Shown piece by piece: positions 17,522 through 25,522 of a stretch of DNA of 64,000 nucleotides (positions are counted from its first letter, which is position 1; every line of letters starts with the position of its first letter). The notes under the pieces are model-generated. The model saw nothing but the letters and a program-made list of their open reading frames with translations, was not told where the DNA came from and made no database searches. The translations under genes and the position numbers were made by a program. This DNA is from JBCBTD01 sp039818825 (GTDB lineage Bacteria > Pseudomonadota > Alphaproteobacteria > Geminicoccales > Geminicoccaceae). Location: the NCBI GenBank assembly GCA_039818825.1, contig JBCBTD010000001.1:1-64000 (forward strand), in the 5' to 3' direction.

Positions 17522-17960
17522 CTTGTCGCAGCTGCTAGTGATTATGCACGCTGACCGTAGTTGCCCAGCTTGCTACTCAACCCCGGCCGCACCCATGGCC
17601 TCGCAGTCGACATGTGCTTGATGGGGAGCCTGTGGCGATAGGGAGGACGACGGCTGACTCACTGCGACCTCCGGTACGTCCTTTGAGCGGCATCTTTGAG
17701 GCAGATTGGCGCGAGCGATCTTCGTCCCAAACAGGCCGGACGCGGTCCGCATGGCTCTGCATCGGCCAGCGTCTCCTGAACGTGCCGCCTCCCCATGTCG
17801 GCCGAGCGCTGCCGTTGTGGGCGACGATCCAGACGCAGCAGCAAAGCGCTACGATCGATCTACGAGGCGCGCTGCGGAGGAGACGCTGTCGGACGTCGCC
17901 TTCCGCAGCCTGTGGGTAACTTGGGACGAAATCACAGTGGATCGAGCTGGAGCTCGAGGC
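17522..17960. other. intergenic region after the ATPase module
   Basis: 439 nt between the ATPase stop and the DUF1244 stop, with no gene supported on either strand. Composition returns to high GC within the first 60-80 bases, marking the right edge of the lower-GC module. Confidence 0.4.
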
Positions 17961-18266
17961 TCAACTCGCTTGAGTGCGGGCGAACGCAGCCTGTTGCTCG
18001 GGCGTCGCTTCGGCTTGGAACCGGTCCTTCCATTCGGCGTAGGGCATGCCGTAGACGATTTCCCGGGCGTCCTCGTAGCCCATCGCCACGCCGCGTTCGT
18101 CGGCCGCGGCGGCGTACCACTTGGAAAGGCAGTTCCGGCAGAACCCGGCCATGGTCATGAGGTCGATGTTCTGGACGTCGGTCCGCTCACGAAAATGGGC
18201 GACCAAGCGCCGGAACGCGGCGGCCTCCAGCTCGGTTCGGAGGCGATCGTCGAGCTGAATGGTCAT
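17961..18266 (-). CDS. DUF1244 family protein
   Basis: A 101-residue cytoplasmic protein matching DUF1244, a short family common in alphaproteobacteria. The conserved block NIDLMTMAGFCRNCLSKWY with its two cysteines is present, as are MGYEDAREIVYGMPYAEWK and a C-terminal helix. GGAGAG lies just upstream of the ATG. Function is unknown; the Cys-x-x-Cys suggests metal or redox chemistry. It stands apart from its neighbours by 160 nt or more. Confidence 0.9.
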   Translation of the reverse strand: MTIQLDDRLRTELEAAAFRRLVAHFRERTDVQNIDLMTMAGFCRNCLSKWYAAAADERGVAMGYEDAREIVYGMPYAEWKDRFQAEATPEQQAAFARTQAS

Positions 18267-18429
18267 CGGTCTCTCTCCAAGGATGGTTCACTCAGAGGTA
18301 GGTACGCTGCCCACAAGGGAAAGAGGAGCGGCGCCGCGGGCGTGCGGTTGATCTCGACATCCGGTCCACCAGCTGCGCCAGCTGGCTGCCCCGTGGCAAG
18401 CCCGGCCGGCACGGCTGAGCTGGACCTCG

Positions 18430-19353
18430 TCAGCGCTCGACGAGTTCGAGGATCCGATCCACGTCGGCGCGGTGGCAGAGCTCGGTGCCGATGGTGGTCA
18501 CCGTCGCAGCGCCGGCAGCGATGCCGTAGCGGAATGCTTCGCGGTGGCTCCAGCCGCGGGCGAGGGCCAGCGTCATCGCCGCAATGAACGTGTCGCCCGC
18601 GCCGACGGCGCTCTTGATCGGCACGTCGGGTGAGGCCATGCGGACGGTGCCGTCGCGGGTGGCGAGCAAGGCGCCATCACGGCCGAGGGTGACGGCGAGA
18701 ATCTCCACGGCACCCTTGTCGATCAGCTCGCGCGCTGCCGCGTCGAGTTCCGGCGGATCGCGCAGGGGCCGACCCACGACGCTCTCCAATTCGCCGACAC
18801 TGGGTTTCACGAGAAAGGCGCCCTCTTCGAGGATACGGACCAGCGCCTGTCCCGACGTGTCGGCGACCATCCGAGCGCCCTTGGCGTGGGCGATGGTCGC
18901 GACGTTCTGGTAGAAATTGACGGGCACGCCCCGCGGCAGGCTGCCGCTCGCCAGCACGTAGTCGAAGTCGAGCAGGTTGAGGAAGGCGAGGGCGGCCTTC
19001 CATTCACGCTCGGAGACGTTCGGCCCTTCCGGTGTGAAGCGGAACTCCTGCTCGCTCTTTCGCTCGTAGACGACGTGGCTGACCCGGGTGGGTTCGTGGA
19101 GATGGATGCGGTGGAAGTCGACACCGGCTTCCTCGACCAGGTGGTCGAGCACGTCGCCCGGCGTGCCACCGGCGAGGTAAACGGCGAACGAACGGCCGCC
19201 GAGCTCGTTGATGACGCGGCCGGCGTTGATCCCACCGCCACCAGGATCGAACCGTTCCGCCGAGGTGCGGATCTTGTGGATCGGCCTGATGAGTTCGGCT
19301 TCGCTGGACGAGTCCACGGCCGGGTTCAACGTCAGGGTAACGATGGCTTTCAA
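18430..19353 (-). CDS. PfkB-family hexose-phosphate kinase (1-phosphofructokinase type)
   Basis: A 307-residue ribokinase-fold sugar kinase. Hallmarks of the FruK/PfkB/LacC group: VTLTLNPAVD at the start, PGGGGINAGRVI (sugar site), SGSLPRGVP, LVKPSVGELE and the anion-hole/catalytic motif SAVGAGDTFIA. It phosphorylates fructose-1-phosphate, fructose-6-phosphate or tagatose-6-phosphate. TTG 19353 is chosen because GGAGG lies 5 nt upstream and the protein then starts at the family's usual MKAIVTLTLNP; an ATG at 19383 is the alternative. No PTS genes are nearby, so fructose-6-phosphate is the more likely substrate. Confidence 0.9.
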   Translation of the reverse strand: MKAIVTLTLNPAVDSSSEAELIRPIHKIRTSAERFDPGGGGINAGRVINELGGRSFAVYLAGGTPGDVLDHLVEEAGVDFHRIHLHEPTRVSHVVYERKSEQEFRFTPEGPNVSEREWKAALAFLNLLDFDYVLASGSLPRGVPVNFYQNVATIAHAKGARMVADTSGQALVRILEEGAFLVKPSVGELESVVGRPLRDPPELDAAARELIDKGAVEILAVTLGRDGALLATRDGTVRMASPDVPIKSAVGAGDTFIAAMTLALARGWSHREAFRYGIAAGAATVTTIGTELCHRADVDRILELVER

Positions 19354-19443
19354 CGGGGCCTCCGCCGCAGAACGAGTCTCCATTCTTGCGGTCCAGCCAT
19401 AACCCCGAGGCCAGCGCACCACCACCCGTAAACAAGCACCCGG

Positions 19444-20406
19444 TTAGTGGGCGAAGGTCTGCACCCGCTGGTAGTTGTGGGCACCACGTCCGGGCACCGA
19501 TGACGGCGCCGAAATGGCGCTTTTGGCCGCTTTGGCGTCGTACATCGCCCGGTCTGCGGCGTTCAGCACGCGCTCGGCGGTGTCGTTGGCTCCACCCAAG
19601 GTCGCCTCGCCGATGCTGGCATCGATGCACACCGTGCCGTCCCGCAGCCAGATCGGTTTGCACAGCGCCTCGCTGGCCGCTTGGCGCGGCCGGCTGCCGT
19701 CTTCCACGCCCTCCAGCAGGACGCAGAACTCGTCGCCGCCGAGGCGTGCCACCAGATCGTCGGCGCGGACCGTTCGCAGCAACCGCAAGGCGGTGATGAC
19801 GAGCACCCGGTCGCCGGCTCGGTGCCCCAAGCGGTCGTTGACCGCCTTGAAGTCGTCCAGGTCGACGAACAACAAGGTGCTGGCGCGGCCGCCGACCAGG
19901 TGCGCCTGCAGCGCCAAGTCGAGGCGCTCGAGCAGCGCCCGCCGGTTGGCGAGGCCCGTCAGGGGGTCGATCTCCGCCAGCCGCCGTTCGCGGCGGTGGC
20001 GTTCCTCGAAGGCCGTGACGTCGTCGTGGATGATGGACGCACCTTCCGCCTGGTCGGGCAGCGGGTGGATGCGCACCTGGAACCACAGCCGGCGGCCGCC
20101 GACCATGCAGGGATAGATGGCCATGTACTGGCTGCTGGTGCCATTCAGGACGGCCCGCAGTCCGGCCGCCACGTCCAGGGCTTCCGCGCAGCCACGCCGG
20201 CTCGCACGGTGGCACTCGGCGAGGTAACTTTGGCCGATGCAGGCTGCGTCGCCACCAGCGAGATCACGCCAGACGGTGTTCGCGGCACGGATGACCCCAT
20301 CGGCATCGACCATGGCGATGGCTGAAGGCAGGCTGTCGAGCACCAGGCCGGCCCAGTCACGCGCGTCGAACGCCTTCCAACGGTCGATGCACGCCATTTC
20401 GTCCAT
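19444..20406 (-). CDS. PAS-GGDEF diguanylate cyclase
   Basis: A 320-residue soluble protein. Residues about 20-130 form a PAS sensor domain (SAIAMVDADGVIRAANTVWRD). The rest is a GGDEF domain beginning DPLTGLANRRAL with intact active site RLGGDEF, so it should make c-di-GMP. No RxxD inhibitory site is obvious just before the active site. ATG 20406 has AGAGG 5 nt upstream. It is preceded by an unusually AT-rich intergenic stretch (20450-20580). Output in this window could be the flagellar genes or the LapG-like protease, but that is inferred. Confidence 0.93.
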   Translation of the reverse strand: MDEMACIDRWKAFDARDWAGLVLDSLPSAIAMVDADGVIRAANTVWRDLAGGDAACIGQSYLAECHRASRRGCAEALDVAAGLRAVLNGTSSQYMAIYPCMVGGRRLWFQVRIHPLPDQAEGASIIHDDVTAFEERHRRERRLAEIDPLTGLANRRALLERLDLALQAHLVGGRASTLLFVDLDDFKAVNDRLGHRAGDRVLVITALRLLRTVRADDLVARLGGDEFCVLLEGVEDGSRPRQAASEALCKPIWLRDGTVCIDASIGEATLGGANDTAERVLNAADRAMYDAKAAKSAISAPSSVPGRGAHNYQRVQTFAH

Positions 20407-20688
20407 CCTCACCTCTTCTCGTTAGCGGTTGCGCTTAGCCAATTCTATTGTACGACGAAAACACGCCTCGACAATAGAAATCTCAAAAAAATCAAAGAAA
20501 AATAGCTACAATGCGCGCAAAAAACCGCATCAAAGCATAGTCAATTCAAATGTTCGTCTATTTATAACTTGCCTGAAATCGACTTCAGCCGCCGACGTCG
20601 CGGCCGTTGCAGCCTTGCCGAGCGGGGCACTTGTCGGGAGGTGGGCGAAGCCTGGACGAGAGGGCGGTGACCGCGAGACCCCGGGGGG

Positions 20689-21771
20689 TCAGTCGGCGGC
20701 GAGGACTGTCGTCACCGAGCAGATCGTCGGCAGATGCTCGGCGATGCGGTGCCAACGGTCGCCCTCGTCGACACTGGCGTAGAGCGTCCCGGTGTTGGTG
20801 CCGAAGTAGACGCCGGCAGGGGTCAGCGGGTCGGTTGCCATCGCCCGGCGCAGCACGCCGAAGTAGCAGTTCTCCTGGGGCAGGCCCTGACGTAGCGCCG
20901 TCCAGCTGTCGCCGCCGTCGCGGGTCCGCCACACCGCTGCTTTGGCGTCGGGCATGTAGCGGCCGACGATGTCGCCGTTCAAGGGCGCCGTGTAGAAGGT
21001 CAGCGGGTCGCGCGGGTGGACCGCCGACGCGAACCCGAAGCTCGACGGCAGCCCGGCTTCGATGCTCTCCCACCGGCGACCGCCGTCGCGGCTGCGGTAG
21101 GTGCCGCAATGGTTCTGTTGATAGAGCCACTCGCCGTCGCCCGGCGCCTGGGCGAGGCTGTGGACGCACTGGCCGTAGTCGGGGTAGCGCATCTCTTCCG
21201 GCAGGAAGTCGCAGCGGGTGCCCCGGTTGCGCGGCTCGAAGCTGGCGCCGCCGTCGGCACTGTGGAACACGCCTGCCGCCGAAATGCCGACCCACAAGCG
21301 TCGTTCGTCCGCTGGGTCGAGCACCAAGGCGTGGAGGATCAGCCCGGCGCCGCCCGGCTGCCAGTGCTCGCGCGAAGGATGGTCGCGCAACGCCCGGACG
21401 TGGGTCCAGGAGCGACCGCCGTCGGTGCTGGCAAAGAGCCCCGCCGGCTGGACGCCGGCATAGAGGACGCCCGGTCCGCAGGCGAGGCTCCAAACCGAGG
21501 TGATGGCCGGTTCGCCGTCGGCGTAGGTCAGGCCCTCGTCGTACTTGGTCCAACTCTGGCCGCGGTCGTCGGAACGCCAGACACCAGGGCCGGACCAGCC
21601 GTCACCGCCCGCGGCATGGAGCACACCGGTTGCCAGGTCGGCGGCGACGTGGTTCACCGGTGCACAGCCGCAGAATGGGCCGTCGAGCGACCAGTCGCGG
21701 CGCCCGGCGTCACCGGTGAGCACGAACGCGCCCTTCTTCGTGCCGAGCAGCACCAGCACCCGCGTGGCCAT
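20689..21771 (-). CDS. Asp-box (BNR/sortilin-like) beta-propeller protein
   Basis: A 360-residue protein with at least six Asp-box motifs of the type S/T-x-D-x-G-x-x-W: SDDRGQSW, STDGGRSW, SADGGASF, SRDGGRRW, TRDGGDSW and SVDEGDRW. These sit between blades of sialidase- and Vps10-like propellers. No signal peptide is seen from the chosen ATG (MATRVLVLLGTKKG). An upstream extension to 22059 exists in frame but is not protein-like. Sialidase catalytic arginines cannot be recognised, so glycosidase activity is not claimed. The gene is divergent from the lipoprotein gene. Confidence 0.85.
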   Translation of the reverse strand: MATRVLVLLGTKKGAFVLTGDAGRRDWSLDGPFCGCAPVNHVAADLATGVLHAAGGDGWSGPGVWRSDDRGQSWTKYDEGLTYADGEPAITSVWSLACGPGVLYAGVQPAGLFASTDGGRSWTHVRALRDHPSREHWQPGGAGLILHALVLDPADERRLWVGISAAGVFHSADGGASFEPRNRGTRCDFLPEEMRYPDYGQCVHSLAQAPGDGEWLYQQNHCGTYRSRDGGRRWESIEAGLPSSFGFASAVHPRDPLTFYTAPLNGDIVGRYMPDAKAAVWRTRDGGDSWTALRQGLPQENCYFGVLRRAMATDPLTPAGVYFGTNTGTLYASVDEGDRWHRIAEHLPTICSVTTVLAAD

Positions 21772-22199
21772 GACGGTCGCCCCGAAACGCCGATCTCCAC
21801 CCGGCGGAGTTTGAACCTCGCTGCACCGCGTCGTCCAGGGTGACGACAAGCTGTGGAAAACCCGGGGTTTCGCGCTCGTTTCGGCGCTTTCGGGCGGATT
21901 CGCCATCTTGACGGCGCAAAAATGACGGATTCGGGCTGCAATCGATGGTTGTCCCGCGGAATCGGTCACGAAGTGCGGCTTTTCCACAGCAAAGAGGGTC
22001 GTTCCGCACGGATTTCGGGCTCGGTGGCGCAATGACAGGCAGTGGCCGCACCGCGCCAAGGCAGCCGACGCGCGGTGCTTTGACCGACGCGTCAGATGAG
22101 CGTATGATGACTAATTCATATCGTTCAGGACACTTGTCCGACGCCCGCCGGGCGAGCGTTCATCGTACCAGCGTCCACGGCGCGGGCGGAGGGGCATGC
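21772..22199. promoter_or_regulatory. divergent intergenic region with two inverted DnaA-box-like sites
   Basis: 428 nt between the divergent propeller and lipoprotein genes. GCTGTGGAAAA (21850-21860) and its exact inverted copy TTTTCCACAGC (21980-21990) are 119 bp apart. Each contains TTTTCCACA, which fits the DnaA-box consensus TTWTNCACA. A lower-GC patch (about 22090-22135) follows. Whether DnaA binds is unknown. Confidence 0.45.
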
Positions 22200-22829
22200 A
22201 TGGGTGGAACGCCTTCGGTGACGGTCCGAATGCTCGGGCCACTCGTCCTCCTGGCGGCGCTCGGCGCCTGCCAGCCGTCAGGGCAGCCGGTCCAGCCGCA
22301 GATTCTGGCGCTGAACTACGGTGTCTTGGCGACGCCGTTGCCGGGCTTGGCGACGCCACGGGCGGTGATCGATGCCGTGGCGAGCGGGCAGGCCGACGTC
22401 GGCGACCTGCTCGGCGCCGATCCCTGCAACTTCACCGCCAACTTCGCGGTGACGCCACCGCCGCAGATCTCGATGAACGGCACGCCCGGCAATGTCGGCT
22501 TCAGCATCTCGATCGTCAGCACCAACCCGGTGAACATCAACAGCCAGAACGCCGCGAACTGCCGGGTGCTCGACGAGTACACGCTGTTCCTGGGCGGCCC
22601 GCCGGACAGTCTCGGCGTGGGCGGCACGACCAACCAGACGTCGGCGTCGGTCAGCTTCACCGACGGCTCGATCTTCGACACCGGCGGCGGCCATCTGGAG
22701 GCGACGCTCAGCGGCTTCGATGCCAACACCCGCTACTCGAGCGGCGCGATCCGCATCGTTGCCGATCAGGTCGCCACGGCGTCGAACCGGGTGCTGGTGA
22801 TCGAGGGCAGCTACGCGGTCACGCCCTAG
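22200..22829 (+). CDS. predicted lipoprotein, unknown function
   Basis: A 209-residue protein with a lipoprotein signal (hydrophobic LGPLVLLAALGAC, lipobox cysteine about residue 27). The mature part is Thr/Asn/Ser-rich with long beta-prone stretches and no motif I recognise. Cysteines in DPCNF and AANCRVL may form a disulfide. ATG 22200 is chosen because GGAGGGG lies 5 nt upstream. It converges with the next gene, the two stops overlapping by 4 nt. Confidence 0.8.
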   Translation: MGGTPSVTVRMLGPLVLLAALGACQPSGQPVQPQILALNYGVLATPLPGLATPRAVIDAVASGQADVGDLLGADPCNFTANFAVTPPPQISMNGTPGNVGFSISIVSTNPVNINSQNAANCRVLDEYTLFLGGPPDSLGVGGTTNQTSASVSFTDGSIFDTGGGHLEATLSGFDANTRYSSGAIRIVADQVATASNRVLVIEGSYAVTP

Positions 22830-23284
22830 TTCGCAGGTGGCGCCACCGTTCGCCAGGCGTTGCCGCTCCAGGTCAGTGCGCGGACGCAAGGCGGCAGGCC
22901 GGGGGCCATGCCGCAGGCCGAGGGGTGGACGCGGAGCAGGAGGACCTGGAGGCCGTGCCACGGCACGACCGTCCAGTCGCGGGCCAGAAAGCCGTAGGCC
23001 CGGCCGTCGACGATGACGTCGAGGCTGCACCCGCCGGTGCCGCACCAGAAGGTAGCGGCAGTCGAGCATTGGAGCCCGCTGTAGTCGACGACCTCCTCGG
23101 GCTCGCCGTCGCCGGTGACGTCGACTTCGCGCACCGCGCCCTCCGCCACCGTCAACGTGCCGCCGTCGAACGACGCGCAGTCGGCGCGGGCTTTCGCCAG
23201 GACCGAAGCAGCGTCTTCCGCCGCGGCGGGTGGCGCGGTCAGGAGAGCGAGGGCGAAGAGGACGATGGTTGCGAGTTGGCGCAC
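22826..23284 (-). CDS. small secreted protein, unknown function
   Basis: A 152-residue protein with a Sec signal peptide ending near AAA-ED (residue 23). The mature part has six cysteines and a C-terminal beta-rich segment, and contains DVTGDGEPEEVV, an EF-hand-like or VCBS-like acidic loop often seen in periplasmic proteins. Similar short secreted proteins are common in alphaproteobacteria without known roles. It converges with and overlaps the lipoprotein gene by 4 nt. Confidence 0.75.
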   Translation of the reverse strand: MRQLATIVLFALALLTAPPAAAEDAASVLAKARADCASFDGGTLTVAEGAVREVDVTGDGEPEEVVDYSGLQCSTAATFWCGTGGCSLDVIVDGRAYGFLARDWTVVPWHGLQVLLLRVHPSACGMAPGLPPCVRALTWSGNAWRTVAPPAN

Positions 23285-23349
23285 GGCGCAAATCCAGGGG
23301 CGAATGGATGTCTTCCTTCAACCTTGCCAACAGCGCGTGGCAGCCGTCG

Positions 23350-23739
23350 TTAGTCCTCTGCCAGTCGGGCCCGCAGTGCCTCGGCGATCAGCGCGGAGCG
23401 GGTGGTGCCGTGGCGAGCGGCGTAGGCGTCGGCCTGGGCCAGGAGGCGGCGGCGCAGCGTGATGTTGATCCGCTGGGCCGGGTCGTGGTCGTCGACCTCG
23501 ACGAAGGTGACGATGCCGCCCTCGGCCTGGGCGTAGACGTCGTCGAGCGGGCTCGGATCGGGCAGGGCGGTCCCGTCCTCGACCAGGCCTTCCAAGTGCA
23601 GCCCGAGCGCTTCGCCGGCTTCGCGTAACGCACCCTCGGCGCTGGCCGCGGCGGTGACGCAGCCGGGAAAGTCGGGGAAGCTGACGCCGTAGTCGCTGGT
23701 ACGGTCCTTGTGGATGATCGCCGGAAACAGTGTCCTCAT
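23350..23739 (-). CDS. HicB-type protein with ribbon-helix-helix C-terminus
   Basis: A 129-residue protein. Residues 1-75 form a HicB antitoxin fold (YGVSFPDFPGCVTAAASAEGALREA). The C-terminal part (INITLRRRLLAQADAYAARHGTTRSALIAEALR) is a ribbon-helix-helix DNA-binding unit. The start overlaps the stop of the preceding HicB-like gene by 4 nt (ATGA), so they form one operon. HicB proteins normally neutralise a HicA RNase encoded next to them; none is visible here. It may be an orphan repressor. Confidence 0.88.
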   Translation of the reverse strand: MRTLFPAIIHKDRTSDYGVSFPDFPGCVTAAASAEGALREAGEALGLHLEGLVEDGTALPDPSPLDDVYAQAEGGIVTFVEVDDHDPAQRINITLRRRLLAQADAYAARHGTTRSALIAEALRARLAED

Positions 23740-24185
23740 GATCGTGCTCTCAAGCCGCCCGTTTGCGGGTCCGTCACCACCAGCTCGACGTCGAAACTGC
23801 GGAGAACGCGCTTCAGGCGGTCCATCTTGGTGGGATGATCGAGGTCGAGCAGGCGGTGGGCTTCCGTGTCGGTGATGCCGAGCCGGCGGGCGAGGGCGGT
23901 TTTGGTCAGGCAAGCGGCGCGCACTTCCTCGTAGAGCGCCAGCTTGGCAGCGACGCGGGCTGGGACGGCGACCAAGGGTCGGTCCTTTGCGGAGCTAGGC
24001 GTCGGCAGAGGCTCCCCGGCGTCGACGTAGAGGTCGAGCGCCAAGACCAAGGCGTCCTCGGCCTGATCCAACGCTTCCTCGCGGTCGTCACCCTGGGTGT
24101 GCACCTCGGGCACATCGGCGAAGCGGACGCCGTAGCCGCCGGCATCGGTGTCGGGCTCGCGGGTCACCGGATAGGCGTAGAGCAT
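23736..24185 (-). CDS. HicB-type protein with helix-turn-helix C-terminus
   Basis: A 149-residue protein. The N-terminal half is a HicB-like fold (GGYGVRFADVPEVHTQGDDREEALDQA). The C-terminal half has a Cro/XRE-like helix-turn-helix (LTKTALARRLGITDTEAHRLLD), the other common DNA-binding type in HicB proteins. ATG 24185 is fixed by GGAGGTG immediately upstream. It is the first gene of a two-gene operon with the ribbon-helix-helix HicB. A palindrome lies 16 bp upstream of its start and probably serves for autoregulation. There is no adjacent HicA gene. Confidence 0.88.
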   Translation of the reverse strand: MLYAYPVTREPDTDAGGYGVRFADVPEVHTQGDDREEALDQAEDALVLALDLYVDAGEPLPTPSSAKDRPLVAVPARVAAKLALYEEVRAACLTKTALARRLGITDTEAHRLLDLDHPTKMDRLKRVLRSFDVELVVTDPQTGGLRARS

Positions 24186-24201
24186 CGACACCTCCTGAAT
24201 C

Positions 24202-24217
24202 GACGCCAAGCGGCGTC
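24202..24217. promoter_or_regulatory. operator-like dyad upstream of the HicB pair
   Basis: GACGCC and GGCGTC in inverted orientation with a 4-nt spacer, just upstream of the ribosome site of the first HicB gene. It is a good candidate for autorepression by one or both HicB proteins. The evidence is symmetry and position only. Confidence 0.55.
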
Positions 24218-24348
24218 AGGAATTCGCTCGACGTGCCGCGCTTAAGCCCACCGCCTGGAGCGACTGTCCGCCGATCACCCAGCCGAATGACGGCATGGCC
24301 ACCGTTCCCGCGAACTTCACCTAAACCACTCGACCGCTACGATAATCA

Positions 24349-25479
24349 TTATGTTTGCGCCAATCCAAACGCCTGCGATACCTGAATCAGGAAGTTCGAA
24401 TGGATCAGCTGCATGTCGGTGTTGGAGTGGTCGATGCGGACCGCACCAAACGTCAGAATGTCGCGCCTGAGACCAATGGGCGACTGTCTGACAACAACGC
24501 TGGACGAGTCGTAAAGCTTCGCATCACGGACATCTATGACCGTGAAATGAAAAGAAAAAGGATATGTCCATCCGGATCCAATGAGCGCGTTTAGCTGTCT
24601 CCTGAGTATCTCATGTGCATACCGGTCAAAATAGTCTAAAGAGAGTATCAATCCTTCATCAAACCTGCTGCCGATTAGTGCCACGCTTTCAACAATTCCA
24701 TTTGAATATACCAGCGTGTAAGCGTCACGTTTCTCGTCACCATACTCCGCTCCAGTATAGCCTAGCACTCCTTCTAGGCATGACATTTTGTTCCAACCTC
24801 CAGCACCAGGAGGTGGTAGCGTTGGCAGCTTTTCTAGGTCCAGGTGGTTTGCTCTAGGCAATAGCGCGGCGTCACTGATAAGATGCGACAGGAACTTCGG
24901 GCCATCCTGTAAAAGAACTGGAGCCTCGCCGGCGAGAAGCATTCCAGACCGCTCTAGATGGAAATCTTGAGCTCTACGATTTTCTTGTTCAGTTTCGAAG
25001 AACGCATCGCGGAGTTCGTAAACGTCCAACTCATACTTGCCACGCTCGCCACGCCTATAGAAACGAGAGCTTCCACCTAGCGTGACGCGATGAGGAGAAA
25101 GACGGCTCCGCCGGACTTTAAGTACGAGGATTTCTTTATTTGTCTCGGTGGTTAGCCATTCGAACTTGCATCCAGACAGTGATGGTTGAAGGCCATCGCG
25201 AAGCAACTGCTCCATACGAAGGGTTTGTTTTTCTTTATCAATTTCAGTTAAGCCAATTATTTTAGAAGCAAAACCTTCAGCTTCCTCAATCCCAAAAACA
25301 ACTGATCCGCCAAGTGTATTCGCTAGAGCTGAAACATCAGCCAGAAATTCCTTCTTTTGATCCGTCTTCTCAAGTGATAGCGTGCACTTCAACTCAAGGG
25401 TTCGGCTCTCCGGCATCACGTCCTGAACAAGACGAAGAACATCTTCTATCCGGCTACTCCGCGAGTATTCAAAAAACAC
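24349..25479 (-). CDS. AlbA_2 (Schlafen-type) domain protein, low GC
   Basis: A protein of about 376 residues. The N-terminal 130 residues match the AlbA_2/Schlafen ATP-binding-like domain: ESRTLELKCTLSLEK, then FLADVSALANTLGGSVVFGIEE, and later RFYRRGERGKYELD. The larger C-terminal part is unrecognised. The region is clearly AT-richer than everything around it, with rare-codon use, so it was probably acquired. GTG 25479 is chosen because AlbA_2 proteins usually begin 10-25 residues before this motif; ATG 25416 is an alternative and the frame stays open to 25548, inside nrdJ. AlbA_2 proteins include regulators and defence-associated proteins; the role here is unknown. Confidence 0.82.
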   Translation of the reverse strand: MFFEYSRSSRIEDVLRLVQDVMPESRTLELKCTLSLEKTDQKKEFLADVSALANTLGGSVVFGIEEAEGFASKIIGLTEIDKEKQTLRMEQLLRDGLQPSLSGCKFEWLTTETNKEILVLKVRRSRLSPHRVTLGGSSRFYRRGERGKYELDVYELRDAFFETEQENRRAQDFHLERSGMLLAGEAPVLLQDGPKFLSHLISDAALLPRANHLDLEKLPTLPPPGAGGWNKMSCLEGVLGYTGAEYGDEKRDAYTLVYSNGIVESVALIGSRFDEGLILSLDYFDRYAHEILRRQLNALIGSGWTYPFSFHFTVIDVRDAKLYDSSSVVVRQSPIGLRRDILTFGAVRIDHSNTDMQLIHSNFLIQVSQAFGLAQT

Positions 25480-25522
25480 CGCCGAACCCCAGCGTAAAAG
25501 AGGCCTCGAAACGCGAGCAGTC

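Noticed and set aside
24186..24348. HicA toxin gene beside the HicB pair
   Set aside because: No ORF of 55-90 codons with the HicA dsRBD-like pattern is present on either strand.
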